Positions 39,071 through 49,534 of a stretch of 64,000 nucleotides of DNA are shown here, piece after piece. The DNA lies in contig NZ_JAKGCT010000002.1 in the NCBI RefSeq assembly GCF_022230885.1, positions 248,001 through 312,000 of the forward strand, read 5' to 3'. The position numbers were made by a program, and so were the translations under genes. How positions within the stretch are numbered: the first letter of the stretch is position 1; each line of letters starts with the position of its first letter. The stretch is from Paenalcaligenes niemegkensis (GTDB lineage Bacteria > Pseudomonadota > Gammaproteobacteria > Burkholderiales > Burkholderiaceae_B). The notes below the pieces were generated by a model. The model was given only the letters and a program-made list of their open reading frames with translations. It ran no database searches and was not told the origin of the DNA.

Positions 39071-40923
39071 ATGAAGCGTCTTGTGCTCGCTGTCGTCCTA
39101 GGGGCTGGTGTGCTTTCAGCCCATGCCAACGACAAACTGGTTCAATTATCGGAATCCAACAGTAACTGGGTACTACCAGGCAAGGACTATAGCGCTACCA
39201 ACTATAGCCCCATGGATCAGATCAACCTCGATAACGTCAAAACGTTACGCCCATCGTGGACTTTTTCCACCGGCCTGCTCAATGGTCATGAAGGAACGCC
39301 TCTCGTTGTAGACGGCGTAATGTACCTACACTCTCCCTTTCCCAACAATACCTACGCCCTGGACCTGAACGAGCCAGGCAAAATACTCTGGACGCATAAG
39401 CCCAAACAAAGTGCTGCCGCTCGCTCTGTAGCCTGCTGCGACGTTGTTAACCGAGGATTAGGTTACTGGCCTGGTGATGAGCAAACCGAACCACGCATTC
39501 TCAAAACCCTGCTAGACGGCCACGTTGTTGCTCTGGACGCAAAGTCCGGCGAGGAAGTCTGGAAGATCGAAAACTCAGACTACCGTGTCGGCTCCACGCT
39601 GACCATTGCTCCCCTTGTTGTTAAAGATCTGGTGATTGTCGGCTCCTCTGGTGCAGAACTAGGCGTGCGCGGCTACGTTACGGCTTACAACGTCCACACT
39701 GGCGAACAAGTCTGGCGCGCCTATGCCACCGGACCCGACGAAGACATTCTGCTCGCCGATGATTTCAACGATCGCACGCCACACTATGGCCAAAGAGGTC
39801 TTGGAGTCTCAACCTGGGAAGGCGACGCCTGGAAAATTGGGGGTGGCACCAACTGGGGCTGGTACGCCTATGATCCTTCTACCAATATGATCTATTTCGG
39901 CAGCGGTAACCCTGCCCCCTGGAACGAGACCATGCGCCCGGGTGATAACAAATGGACCATGGCAATCTGGGGCCGGGATGTAGACACAGGCCAAGCCAAA
40001 TTTGCCTACCAAAAACCCCGCACGATGAATGGGACTATGCAGGCGTCAACGTCATGATGCTCAGTGAGCAGAAAGACAAAGATGGCAATATGCGCAAACT
40101 GCTAACCCACCCGGATCGCAACGGCATCATCTATACCCTGGACCGCGAAAGTGGTGAGCTAGTCTCTGCCGACAAAATGGACGACACCGTAAACTGGGTC
40201 AAGCATGTAGACCTGGAAACCGGCCTGCCGCTGCGCGATCCTGAATACGGCACACGCATGGACCATAAAGCGCGTGATATTTGTCCTGGCGCCATGGGAT
40301 ACCATAACCAGGGACATGATTCCTACGACCCCGAACGACAAAAATTCTTCATGGGCCTGAACCATATCTGCATGGACTGGGAACCCTTCATGCTGCCTTA
40401 CCGCGCCGGACAATTCTTCGTCGGCGCAACGCTATCCATGTACCCGGGCCCTAAAGGCGACCGCCAGAACCACGTTGGTCTAGGACAGATAAAAGCCTAC
40501 GACGCCATCACAGGCGACTTTAGCTGGGAAAAAATGGAACGTTTCTCGGTTTGGGGCGGCACGATGGCCACTGCTGGTGGTTTAGTGTTTTACGGCACTT
40601 TGGACGGCTTTCTCAAAGCACGTAACTCCGACACCGGTGACCTGGTCTGGAAATACCGCATACCTTCCGGTGCTATTGGCCACCCGATGACTTTTGAACA
40701 TGACGGTGTTCAATACGTTGCCATATTCTATGGTGTAGGCGGATGGCCAGGTGTAGGTCTGGTTTTTGACCTCGATGACCCAACAGCCGGCTTAGGCTCT
40801 GTGGGTGCCTTTAAGAACATTCAGCACTACACCCAAATGGGCGGTGGTGTCATGGTGTTCTCACTGGACGGCAAGTCACCGTACACCGAGGACATTAATT
40901 TTGGTGAATACCCAGACAGCTAG
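39071..40923 (+). CDS. mxaF: PQQ methanol dehydrogenase large subunit MxaF (one apparent frameshift)
   Basis: MxaF oxidises methanol to formaldehyde in the periplasm with PQQ and Ca. The signal peptide is residues 1-19 ([19 protein letters not shown]). Family marks are the vicinal disulfide [12 protein letters not shown], tryptophan-docking repeats such as [12 protein letters not shown] and [14 protein letters not shown], and [20 protein letters not shown]. The break is in the A5 run at 40011-40015; one more A gives [19 protein letters not shown] and 617 aa. The residue two after the catalytic Asp (DEWDYAG) is Ala, as in Ca-dependent MxaF; lanthanide-dependent XoxF has Asp there. The small-subunit gene mxaI downstream supports MxaF over XoxF. 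GGAG precedes the start codon. Confidence 0.94.
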
Positions 40924-40951
40924 ATAGATCACACTCTCAGTACAACACTAC

Positions 40952-40972
40952 TGCGCAGTCGAGCACTGCGCG
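40952..40972 (+). other. Hairpin between mxaF and mxaJ
   Basis: An 8-bp stem TGCGCAGT/ACTGCGCG around a 5-nt loop, with no T-run. It probably stabilises the mxaF message or reduces read-through, since MxaF is made in large excess over the later gene products. Confidence 0.5.
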
Positions 40973-40999
40973 GTGGTGCAACTATGTATGGAATGAACT

Positions 41000-41869
41000 A
41001 TGACGAGTAAACACTCTGCCCTCCCCACGTCTAAAAAATGGGGAAAACTGTCATCTATCACCTTATCGCTACTGATGGCCGGCTTATCCTCCGCGGCCTA
41101 TGCGAATAATTCGCAAGAACTTCGCATATGTGCATCAAACGAGGCGCCTTTTTCGCAAACTGATGGCCAGGGCTTTGAAAATCGCATCGCCGTTGCCATC
41201 GCTGAGGCAATGGAACGCAAGCCGGTTTTTATTTATAGCGAGCGGCCGGGGATTTATCTGGTACGCGACTATCTGGATCAAAACCTCTGCGACGTCGTGA
41301 TGGGCCTGGATCAAGGTGATCCACGGGTTCTTACAACTAACCCTTACTATCGCACCAGTTACGTCATCGTCACTCGTAAAGACAAAAACATCACGCTCAA
41401 AGACTGGAACGATGACAACCTTGCCAAATTAACGAATATTGCCGTGCCGTTGAATTCTCCGCCTGTAGAGATGCTCAAGGCCATCGGCAAGTATGAGAAC
41501 AACATGAACTACATGTACTCGTTGATTGATTTCAAACAACCCCGCAATCAGTATGTGCGTGTTGACCCTGCACGTATGATCAATGACGTGGTGCAGAACA
41601 AAGCAGACGCAGCGCTGGCCTTTGGCAGTGAGGTTGCCCGCTATGTCAAAACCTCCAGCGTTCCTTTGGACATGGCGATTTTGCCTCCTGACACCGTACC
41701 CGATCACAACAACCAAACCATCGGGTTTGTCTATTCCGAGTCTATGGCAGTAAGAAAAGACGATACCGCACTGTTAGAGGCTTTGAATCAGGCTCTGCCC
41801 AAGGCGCAAACCAAAATCAACGAGATTCTGCAAGATGAAGGCATTCCCTTGCTAGAACTAGACTCTTAA
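41000..41869 (+). CDS. mxaJ: MxaJ periplasmic solute-binding-like protein
   Basis: 289 aa with a signal peptide (hydrophobic core ITLSLLMAGLSSAAYA, cleavage near residue 36), then ELRICASNEAPFSQTDGQGFENRIA, the start of a family 3 solute-binding fold. CDVVMGLDQGDPRVLTTNPYYRTSYV is diagnostic of MxaJ/XoxJ. These proteins are needed for active methanol dehydrogenase, possibly in assembly or in opening the enzyme for PQQ. Second gene of the mxa operon. Confidence 0.92.
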   Translation: MTSKHSALPTSKKWGKLSSITLSLLMAGLSSAAYANNSQELRICASNEAPFSQTDGQGFENRIAVAIAEAMERKPVFIYSERPGIYLVRDYLDQNLCDVVMGLDQGDPRVLTTNPYYRTSYVIVTRKDKNITLKDWNDDNLAKLTNIAVPLNSPPVEMLKAIGKYENNMNYMYSLIDFKQPRNQYVRVDPARMINDVVQNKADAALAFGSEVARYVKTSSVPLDMAILPPDTVPDHNNQTIGFVYSESMAVRKDDTALLEALNQALPKAQTKINEILQDEGIPLLELDS

Positions 41870-41905
41870 CCCCCAACCTCTGGAATCGCTAACAGGAATC
41901 ACATT

Positions 41906-42433
41906 ATGAAGTTAAAGGGATGGAAGTTCATGCTCAGTGGTCTGGTGATTGCGTGTGGTGTCGCCGTCGCGCCTGCTTCGGCACAGATGTTTATCAACGC
42001 CGTCACAGGGCAACCTCTGGATCTGGATGCTGGTCGTGAAGAAGAACGCGACACCCCTGCTGTCAAAGAGTTTCTACAAACAATGCAAAATCCGTATAAC
42101 GAGGATCCACAGGCACTACCTAAAGGTGAGTCCTTGTTCAACACCGCCTGTTCAGGTTGTCACGGCCATCTGGGCGAAGGAAAGATTGGTCCTGCGCTAA
42201 ACCATGATGGTTGGCATTATGAACTGGAAACAGACAAAGGCTTGTTTGAGGTCATTTTTGATGGGGCCGACCGCCAAATGGGCCCTCAAAATGAATTCCT
42301 GACGCAGGACGAAATTCTGCATGTCATGGCTTGGGTGCGCCACCTGTATACCGGCGACCCAGATGACGCAACCTGGTTAACAGAGGAACAACGCAGCTCT
42401 TTTCAACCTTATGAGGAAGCGCCTTCTAAATAG
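41906..42433 (+). CDS. mxaG: Cytochrome c-L, MxaG
   Basis: 175-aa periplasmic c-type cytochrome that accepts electrons from MxaFI. The signal peptide ends near PASA (about residue 27). The haem site is CSGCH (residues near 77-81), and downstream MGPQNEF supplies a likely axial Met. The C-terminal HVMAWVRHLYTGDP helix is typical of cytochrome c-L. CAGGAA lies 8 nt before the start codon. It sits between mxaJ and mxaI, the usual order. Confidence 0.92.
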   Translation: MKLKGWKFMLSGLVIACGVAVAPASAQMFINAVTGQPLDLDAGREEERDTPAVKEFLQTMQNPYNEDPQALPKGESLFNTACSGCHGHLGEGKIGPALNHDGWHYELETDKGLFEVIFDGADRQMGPQNEFLTQDEILHVMAWVRHLYTGDPDDATWLTEEQRSSFQPYEEAPSK

Positions 42434-42514
42434 TAGCACCTTGTTTTACACCAGTTCTGTGCCCTTAGTGGCGCCTAAACGTTCCAATATGTGGACACCA
42501 AAGGAGGAAGCATC

Positions 42515-42823
42515 ATGATGATAACAACGATACGACGGAGCTTCGGAACATTGCTCGCCGTTTCCGCTTTTGCTCTGGCATCCGGGTCGGTCAGCGCCTA
42601 TACGGGCACTGAATGTAAAGAACCTGGCAACTGCTGGCAGCCCAAACCTGGTTACCCTGATCAAATCGCGGGCAGCAAGTATGACCCCAAGCACGACCCT
42701 AAAGAGGTGGCCAAGCAACAGGAAAGCATTCAAGCCATGGAAACACGTAACAAACAGCGGGTTGAGCATTTCAAAAAAACGGGGGAGTTCATTTACGACG
42801 TTAAAAAAATCCCTGCATCTTAA
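42515..42823 (+). CDS. mxaI: Methanol dehydrogenase small subunit MxaI
   Basis: 102 aa with a Sec signal peptide (cleavage after SVSA) and a mature part of about 75 residues. The mature part shows TECKEPGNCWQPKPGYPDQ, with two Cys for the known disulfide, and the Lys-rich GSKYDPKHDPKEVAKQQESI. The C-terminal segment is a long charged helix that lies along MxaF. The start at 42515 is chosen because AAGGAGG lies 7 nt upstream. MxaI is found only with Ca-dependent MxaF-type enzymes, so its presence fixes the enzyme class. Confidence 0.93.
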   Translation: MMITTIRRSFGTLLAVSAFALASGSVSAYTGTECKEPGNCWQPKPGYPDQIAGSKYDPKHDPKEVAKQQESIQAMETRNKQRVEHFKKTGEFIYDVKKIPAS

Positions 42824-42915
42824 TCTTCATACCCATATAGACGGCCCCCGGGCGTATTACTCTCCAGTTTTACGCCTGCTTAACTGATTTTCTCTATCTT
42901 CCAGGAGACTGCCCC

Positions 42916-43948
42916 ATGGAACAAGGCATCAGCACAAACCTTGATCAACTTGAACATTGGCGGCAGCAAGCCATCACACTGGAACAGCAGCTTGCCAATG
43001 TTGTGTTAGGACAGGAGCGTGTCATCCGCCTGCTCTGCATTGCCATTTTTGCCCGAGGCCATGTGCTGCTGGAAGGTGATGTGGGCCTGGGCAAAACGCT
43101 ATTGCTTCGCACCGTTGCCCAGGCGTTGGGTGGAGCATACAGCCGCGTGGAAGGCACAATTGATCTGATGCCTGCCGATCTGGTGTACTACACCTACCTG
43201 GACGAAAAAGGCCAGCCCGGAATCAAACCGGGCCCTATTTTGCAACATGATGATCAGCTATCTATCTTCTTTTTCAACGAAATAAACCGCGCTCGCCCAC
43301 AGGTTCACGCTTTGTTACTACGCCTTATGGCTGAGCGTAGCCTGAACGCCTTCAATCAAGACTACTTTTTCCCCATTTACAGGTTTTTGCCGATCGCAAC
43401 CAAGTAGAAAAAGAAGAAACATTTGAATTGCCTGCTGCGGCCCGGGATCGTTTTTTCATGGAGATCCGCGTTGAGCCTCCGCACGATAACGAGGTTCGAA
43501 AGCAGCTCATATTCAATACTCGCTTCCATGATGTGGACCAACTCATTCAGGCCGTGCCCCCTGGCATTATCGATTACCAAATGCTCGGCCAAATTGCCGC
43601 CCAGATCCAACAAAGCATACACGTTAGTCCAGTCCTGGAGGATTACGTTTTGCAGCTCTGGAATGCTGTTCGCTATCCTCATGAATCGGGAATAGTTCTG
43701 GACGACATAAACATGTCTTCATTAATCATAGGGGGGTCAGTCCTCGGGGTATGGCCATGCTAGTTCGAGCGGCAAAAGTGCGCGCTTGGCTGGAAGGCCG
43801 TGATATGGTGCTTCCTGATGACATACGGGCTGTATTTTATGAGACAGTCGCCCATCGGATACTTCTTGATCCTTTGTATGCCATGCAGCAGGAATATTTA
43901 CTGCCTGCCTTATGTGACACCATCTTCCAGCATATTGCGACTCCATGA
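42916..43948 (+). CDS. mxaR: MoxR-family AAA+ ATPase MxaR (two apparent frameshifts)
   Basis: MoxR ATPases act with VWA-domain partners as assembly chaperones; MxaR is needed for active methanol dehydrogenase. Walker A is LLEGDVGLGKTLLL, Walker B FFFNEINRARPQVHALLL, and there are sensor and lid segments with DDIRAVFYETVAHRIL near the end. The frame breaks in the C4 run at 43371-43374 (repair gives DYFFPHLQVFADRNQVEKEE) and the G6 run at 43731-43736 (repair gives IIGGVSPRGMAMLVRAAK). The joined protein is 344 aa. AGGAG precedes the start; the stop overlaps mxaS. Confidence 0.9.
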
Positions 43949-44809
43949 TGGAACAAGACCGGGACATCCTTTCAATAGACCTGGCCTACCCGTTAAGATG
44001 GCGGGTCAGCAGCATTCTATATGGTAGCCATCGGGCAATCGGACACAGCGACAGTGGCCATTTCAGGGGTTTCAACCCTTTATTCGTCACCCTGACATCC
44101 GTCGCCTGGATCTACGGCGTAGTTTACGAGACCCATTTGGTCAGTGGTACGTTAAAGATTATGAGCCCCGCGCGCCAGTGCAGATTCACTTACTTGTCGA
44201 CGTCTCAGCCTCTATGCAGACAGGCAGTCATCAGCGACAGATCGATCAGGTAGCCGACATCTGTGCTTTAGTTGCCCAGGCTGCTTATCGCAATGGTGAT
44301 GCCTTAAGCTTTTTTGCCTGCGGCTCAACCATCGAATACCAGTATGCTCCCCCAACCAGCGCGCGCGAGCCAATAGTGCCCGGGCCATCCGCACCTGGTT
44401 ACAGCAGACATCGGCTCAGGCGCACAGCGCACAAGCTTTGGTCGCAGCAGCACAGCGCCTCAGACGCCGTCGCAGCTTGGTATTCCTGATTTCTGACTTC
44501 ATGTTCACATTGGAACAGTGCCGTCAAATTCTTGAGCCTCTACGCCCCCATGATGTCATTCCCATTGTTCTCGATACGCAAAACCTGGGGAGACTCCCCG
44601 CGTGGGGCCTGACCTTTTGGCATGATGCTGAATCCGGACAGAAAAAAATGCTGTTTATGCGCCCCTCACTATTAAAGCAATGGCAGACACGGCAAGCCCA
44701 GCAGCAGAAGGCACTAACAACCCTTCTCCAACGTTATGGCCTTTCTCCGTTTAGGCCGGGCGAACAATTTCGGGCGCCGGCCTTAGCACGTCATTTGATG
44801 GAGCGTTAA
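43945..44809 (+). CDS. mxaS: DUF58 protein MxaS (two apparent frameshifts)
   Basis: Partner of the MoxR ATPase with a DUF58/VWA-like domain, motif QIHLLVDVSASMQTG (MIDAS-type D-x-S-x-S). It is broken twice. Adding a base to the G4 run at 44066-44069 gives GHFRGFQPFIRHPDIRRLDL, and to the C5 run at 44349-44353 gives YAPPNQRARANSARAIRTW. The joined 288 aa end ALARHLMER. ATG at 43945 overlaps the mxaR stop, so translation is coupled. The two repairs are inferred from DUF58 conservation and from frame arithmetic. Confidence 0.86.
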
Positions 44810-44811
44810 CC

Positions 44812-45741
44812 ATGGCACGTGTAGCGCGGGTTTTATTCGGATGCTTACTTTGCTTTTACCTGGGCTCTCTACAGGCAGCGCCGGAAATTCTACAGTGGCA
44901 AACACCGCGCGCCGTAGGCTGGATGACGGGAGATGTGATCACACACCGCATCGAGCTGGAGTCCCCTGCAGAGCAGCCCTTGCTACCCGCCTCCCTGCCT
45001 GCCGTGGGGCCGCTGAACTATTGGCTACACCTTCGCTCTGTCGATCTGAACCGTACAAAACGCCAATCCCGAAACCACTATGTGCTCACTCTGGAGTATC
45101 AAAGTTTCTATGTGCCTCTGGATGTTAATATCAGGCAAATTCCTGCTTTTAGCTTGAGCTTCGCTGAAGACAATACCTCGTCTCCGGCCGTACTGAACAT
45201 CCCCTCTTGGTCGTTCACGATGTCACCGTTACGGCCCGTGACATTAACAAGCTCTGCATCTCTACCTGTTCTGCAGGAGGACATTTCTCCCGGCCTTCCT
45301 CCGCTACAGCTCGTCGCAACCACCGCTGGATGGCTATTTGCCAGTCTGTTGATTATTGGCGCACTCGTACTGCGCTATTATGCGCTGTGGCCCTTTGCCC
45401 ACCGGGCGGCGCGGCCGTTCGCCCAGGCCCGGGATCAAATCCACCGCCTAAAAAAGCAAGCGTCACTTATTCATTATCAGCAGGCTCAACGTCGCTTGCA
45501 TACGGCATTAAATCAGCATAACCAGCAGCGCACACTGTTATACGAGGATCTGTCCACTTTTGTCGTGCAGTACCCCAGCTATGCTCCTCTACTACCTCAG
45601 CTACAGCAGTTTTTTCAGGCATCTCAACAATTATTCTTTGGTGCACACCCACCCTCTGAAGCCGAGCTTTACGCAGCCTGGCAACAGCTAGCTGACTTGA
45701 GCAAAGCGCTATCGCTCACTGAAAGAAGGGATCGGCCATGA
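44812..45741 (+). CDS. mxaA: MxaA
   Basis: 309 aa, with a signal peptide (residues 1-23) and a mostly periplasmic domain followed by one transmembrane segment (about 166-186, TTAGWLFASLLIIGALVL). A basic, Gln-rich cytoplasmic tail follows. MxaA, K and L are required for incorporating Ca into MxaF in Methylobacterium. The assignment rests on topology, length and position between mxaS and mxaC rather than on a strong motif. Its stop overlaps the mxaC start. Confidence 0.8.
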   Translation: MARVARVLFGCLLCFYLGSLQAAPEILQWQTPRAVGWMTGDVITHRIELESPAEQPLLPASLPAVGPLNYWLHLRSVDLNRTKRQSRNHYVLTLEYQSFYVPLDVNIRQIPAFSLSFAEDNTSSPAVLNIPSWSFTMSPLRPVTLTSSASLPVLQEDISPGLPPLQLVATTAGWLFASLLIIGALVLRYYALWPFAHRAARPFAQARDQIHRLKKQASLIHYQQAQRRLHTALNQHNQQRTLLYEDLSTFVVQYPSYAPLLPQLQQFFQASQQLFFGAHPPSEAELYAAWQQLADLSKALSLTERRDRP

Positions 45742-46757
45742 TAGCCTGGATCCCAATCGCTCTGGATTATCCTGTTGTGCTACTCCCAGGCATCGTACTG
45801 ATGGTTTTGCCTTGGCTGTTCCAACCACGTCAAGCCTCTCTTTCTCCGTATATTGCTGCGTTGCCTGATGACCGTGTCTCGTACATCTTCGATAAAGGGT
45901 TAAGACTGATAGGCAGTATTACCATACTCGCCCTGAGTGTCGCCTTAGCGGGACTGCATATACCTGGCGGACAAGAGGAAAAAATCGCTCAAGGGGCGCA
46001 TTTAGTGCTGCTGATTGATCGCAGCACAAGCATGAATGAGTCTTTTGGCTCCTTTGGTTCCAATACCGATTTGTCCAAAGCGGTGGCGGCCAAATTACTT
46101 TTGCGAAACTTTGCCGAACAACGGGATAAAGACCAAATCGGAGTTGTGGCGTTTTCAACTGCACCTATGCCAATCCTCCCTCTCACCGCACAACCTGAAG
46201 CCATCAATGCAGCCATCAATGCGATTGATCATCCAGGACTAAGTCATACCGATATTGGACGTGCCTTGTTAGTCTCGCTAAATATGCTGCAAACCGACCC
46301 TGATCCGCTAACCTCACGTGCAGTTGTGCTTGTCTCCGATGGTGCGGGGGTTATTAACCGGCAGGTACAGGAGCAAATTCGTACCAGCCTGTTGCGTCAA
46401 CCTGTACAGCTTTACTGGCTGTTTATCCGCAGCACGGGTACTCCAAGTATCTATGAACGCCCATCTGACAGACGGAAAGACACGCCGCAAGCCATGCCCG
46501 AACGTCACCTGCATCTATTTTTTGAATCGCTGGGTATTCCATACTTAGCATTTGAAGCCGAGTCCCCGGCAGAAGTGTCTCAAGCGCTGGAAAAAATAGA
46601 CGAACAAGAGCAACACCCCTTGAAATACACAGAGGACATCGCGCGTACAGATCTGGGTAAGTACGCCACTATGCTGGCGATGTGCTGTCTATTGCTTTTA
46701 ATGATTGCCCACTTGCTGGAAAGATCATTTACCTTTGCCTCTCACTCTCGTTCCTAG
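45738..46757 (+). CDS. mxaC: VWA-domain protein MxaC
   Basis: 339-aa membrane protein with a transmembrane segment near residues 10-30, another near 55-72, a VWA domain and a C-terminal membrane helix (about 308-326). The MIDAS motif is LLIDRSTSMN (D94-S98); downstream Thr/Asp segments SHTDIGRALL and VVLVSDGAGV complete it. VWA domains bind Mg or Ca and partner proteins; MxaC, with MxaR and MxaL, belongs to the enzyme-assembly group. Overlaps mxaA by ATGA. Confidence 0.87.
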   Translation: MIAWIPIALDYPVVLLPGIVLMVLPWLFQPRQASLSPYIAALPDDRVSYIFDKGLRLIGSITILALSVALAGLHIPGGQEEKIAQGAHLVLLIDRSTSMNESFGSFGSNTDLSKAVAAKLLLRNFAEQRDKDQIGVVAFSTAPMPILPLTAQPEAINAAINAIDHPGLSHTDIGRALLVSLNMLQTDPDPLTSRAVVLVSDGAGVINRQVQEQIRTSLLRQPVQLYWLFIRSTGTPSIYERPSDRRKDTPQAMPERHLHLFFESLGIPYLAFEAESPAEVSQALEKIDEQEQHPLKYTEDIARTDLGKYATMLAMCCLLLLMIAHLLERSFTFASHSRS

Positions 46758-46765
46758 GGGCTACC

Positions 46766-47374
46766 ATGCTTAATGCCACTACACGGTCAACATCTCGCCA
46801 TCGTTCTTTCTACCCCCTGCTGCTTTGGGTCGTGCTGCTGGTTGTGGCGGGCCTTCTGGCCTATCAGCTACACCTGTTATTCAATACCCATCAAGACTCA
46901 CAACGCATTGAGCGCCTCGCGCAAGGCTACAACGAAAATGTTGATCCAGACAGCGATAGTCTCGTCCTGCTTTTTGCCAAGGCTCATTACCTAAGCTACC
47001 GCGAACAGTTCGACGATGCCACTCTATTGACTGAGATCTTAGCAAGCCGCGCAAGCACGGCCGAAGAGCAGATATTAGCCAGTGATTCTCTTTACAATCT
47101 GGCTAATGCGCGATTGCGACAAGGCATTGAATGGCTGGAACAAGGTCGCCTGGATCGTGCCGGGCAGTCACTCAACCTTGCTCGCGACTACTACACCCGC
47201 ACTTTGATGTTGGTTCCTGATCACTGGTCTGCGCGTTATAACCTTGATATTACCGCCCGGATGGCCCGCCAGCTACCTCGGCACCCCATCAGCGAAGATG
47301 ACGAAATCACGGAGGTCAAAAACCCCGAAGAGTTGTGGAGCGAAATTCCCGGCATAGTCCGAGGCCTGCCATGA
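46766..47374 (+). CDS. mxaK: MxaK
   Basis: 202 aa with one membrane anchor (about residues 18-38) and a TPR-like helical region (RLRQGIEWLEQGRLDRAGQSL) containing GRLDRA. MxaK is needed for Ca insertion in methylotrophs. ATG at 46766 is used because AGGGG lies 5 nt upstream; a longer in-frame extension overlaps mxaC. The stop overlaps mxaL as ATGA. Assignment is based on position and topology. Confidence 0.78.
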   Translation: MLNATTRSTSRHRSFYPLLLWVVLLVVAGLLAYQLHLLFNTHQDSQRIERLAQGYNENVDPDSDSLVLLFAKAHYLSYREQFDDATLLTEILASRASTAEEQILASDSLYNLANARLRQGIEWLEQGRLDRAGQSLNLARDYYTRTLMLVPDHWSARYNLDITARMARQLPRHPISEDDEITEVKNPEELWSEIPGIVRGLP

Positions 47375-48339
47375 GCTCTACATCATTGCATCGGCTACGC
47401 CGATTGCTACTGCTGATTTCACTGATCGGCGTCGCAATCGCTCTATGGCAGCCTACTTGGCAACGTGAGCAAGCAACGTACAAGCTCCTGTTTACAGTCG
47501 ATATTACTGGAAGCATGAACGTACGGGACTATACCGACAGAGGGCACCCACAAAGCCGTTTAGAGCGCAGCAAGCAGGTAATGCTGGAGTTACTGCAACA
47601 GCTGCCTTGCGGCTCTCAGGTTGGCCTTGCCATTTTTACCGAACGACGCAGTTTCCTGCTTTTGGAAAACATGGAGGTTTGCAGCAACTATAGCCCTCTA
47701 AGCCAGGCTATTTCGATGCTCAATTGGCGTATGGCCTGGGAAGGCGACAGTCACATCGCACGAGGCTTATATAGCGCTGTAGACCTCGCTCATTCATTAA
47801 ATAGTGATCTGCTGTTTATCAGTGACGGGCAGGAAGCTCCTCCGCTGCCTCACCACGGTCGTCCCGACTACGATGGGACATCGGACGAACAATCTGCCCC
47901 TCAAGGCTTCGTGCTGGGGGCTGGCGGCTTGGCTTTATCCCCTATTCCAAAACATGATGAAGAGGGCAATGAAATCGGTTTTTTCAGTGAGGACGAGGTA
48001 GATCAGGAGAATCGCCTGGGGCTTCCCCCTACAAGCGCAGAGGAAAGCGAGGGATGGCATCCCCGCAACGCCCCCTTTGGCGCAGCAAGTGCGCGTGGTA
48101 CGGAACACTTATCGTCAGTCAAGCAGAGCTACTTACAAGAGCTGGCACTTGCCACGAACTTAGATTACGCCGATTTAGATACGGCTGATCAGTTACTACC
48201 CTTGTTTGCTACCCATTTACGCGCCACCCTGCAGAGCAGCCCATACAACACACGCTCTATCTGGCTAGGTATAACGCTGCTAAGTCTTATTCTGTATTAC
48301 CTGAGCGCCCTCCTGACTCGCAGGGAACAGCGCCCTTAA
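47371..48339 (+). CDS. mxaL: VWA-domain protein MxaL
   Basis: 322 aa, with an N-terminal membrane segment (about 11-27), a VWA domain whose MIDAS is FTVDITGSMN (from D44), and a C-terminal transmembrane segment (about 296-314). The insertion after the domain is acidic. MxaL with MxaA and MxaK is implicated in Ca incorporation. The start overlaps the mxaK stop (ATGA). The end overlaps the repaired pqqE by 4 bp, tail to tail, so no terminator separates the convergent mxa and pqq transcripts. Confidence 0.85.
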   Translation: MSSTSLHRLRRLLLLISLIGVAIALWQPTWQREQATYKLLFTVDITGSMNVRDYTDRGHPQSRLERSKQVMLELLQQLPCGSQVGLAIFTERRSFLLLENMEVCSNYSPLSQAISMLNWRMAWEGDSHIARGLYSAVDLAHSLNSDLLFISDGQEAPPLPHHGRPDYDGTSDEQSAPQGFVLGAGGLALSPIPKHDEEGNEIGFFSEDEVDQENRLGLPPTSAEESEGWHPRNAPFGAASARGTEHLSSVKQSYLQELALATNLDYADLDTADQLLPLFATHLRATLQSSPYNTRSIWLGITLLSLILYYLSALLTRREQRP

Positions 48340-49519
48340 GTAGTCAGGCGAGAGTGTTCCTTAGGTTCGTCCGCGTGCGCCTCGCTCGGCGCCGCCCGCA
48401 CACTCGCTGGATTGGTCCTAAAAACAATAGCTTGCTCTTTTTCTCGCCCTGCGTTGCCGTTTGCCCTTGCCTGCTGCACAGCAGTAGTAATCACATGATG
48501 GTGGGGGATTTACTACAAACCGGATCAGCGTTACGGGCATCACCCGTCAGCATCAGGGCCTGACACCGACAGCCACCTAAGTCTTTTTCTTTTTCGGGAC
48601 AGCTACGACAGGGTTCTTTCATCCAGTCCGTCCCCCGATAGGCATTAAACGAGGGGCTGTCGTACCAAATACTATGCAAGGACTCCTGCTGCACATTGGG
48701 AAACGTCATGCCGGGGATATCCCTGGCTGCATGACAAGGCAGGGCAACCCCATCAGGGCTTACAACCAGGAATACGTTTCCCCAGCCATTCATGCATCGC
48801 TTAGGTCTCTCTTCAAAATAATCCGGCACGACAAATAGAATTTGACAGGCGGTACCGATTTCTTCGCGCTTACGGCGCACAATTGCTTCCGCCTCCCCAA
48901 GCTGCTCCGCCGTAGGTAACAACTGATGCCGATTACGTAAGGCCCAGCCGTAATACTGTGTATTCGCCAACTCTAAGTATTCTGCCTTCATCTCCACCGC
49001 CATATCGATAATCTGCTCGATATGGGGCAAGTTATAACGGTGCATGACACAGTTCATGACCATCGGGTAGCCCGCCTGCTTAATCAGATGCGCTACTTTC
49101 TGCTTTAATTCGAAAGTACGGGTATTCGATAAGAAATCATTCAATTCTCGCGTAGAGTCTTGAAAAGACAGCTGAATGTGGTCCAGGCCAGCCTCTTTCA
49201 ATGCTGCCAGCCGCGCTTCAGTCAAGCCCACACCGGATGTCAACAAGTTGATGTAAAAACCCAACTTATGAGCATGAGCCACAATTTTCTCTAAGTCGGG
49301 ACGCAGCAGCGGCTCGCCGCCAGACAAACCTAGCTGTACCGCTCCCATTTCGCGTGCCTGGTCTAGAACTGAAAGCCAAGCTGCCGTGTCAAGCTCAGCC
49401 CCCATCCCGCTGTAGTCAACAGGGTTATAGCAGAAGGCGCAATGCAAAGGGCAACGATAGCTCAATTCTGCCAACAACCAGAAGCAAGGGCCTGTTGAGG
49501 TAGCTGTAGACATGCTCAT
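48336..49519 (-). CDS. pqqE: PqqA peptide cyclase PqqE (one apparent frameshift near the C-terminus)
   Basis: PqqE is the radical SAM enzyme that joins Glu and Tyr of PqqA by a carbon-carbon bond. The radical SAM cluster is CPLHCAFC (C23, C27, C30); [14 protein letters not shown] follows, and a SPASM-type C-terminal region holds [17 protein letters not shown]. The gene is broken at the G5 run at 48503-48507. One more base restores the conserved tail [16 protein letters not shown] and a [14 protein letters not shown] segment, extending the gene to 48336 (394 aa) where an empty gap would otherwise be. GGGAGG precedes the start. Fifth gene of pqqABCDE. Confidence 0.93.
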
Positions 49520-49534
49520 AGGAGCCTCCCTGAG

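Noticed and set aside
39071..40923. Lanthanide-dependent XoxF identity for the methanol dehydrogenase
   Set aside because: MxaI is encoded downstream and the residue two after the catalytic Asp is Ala, not Asp. Both point to the Ca-type MxaF.
48340..48490. GC-rich structured non-coding element between mxaL and pqqE
   Set aside because: After the single-base repair this stretch encodes the conserved end of PqqE; the hairpins are a by-product of coding sequence.
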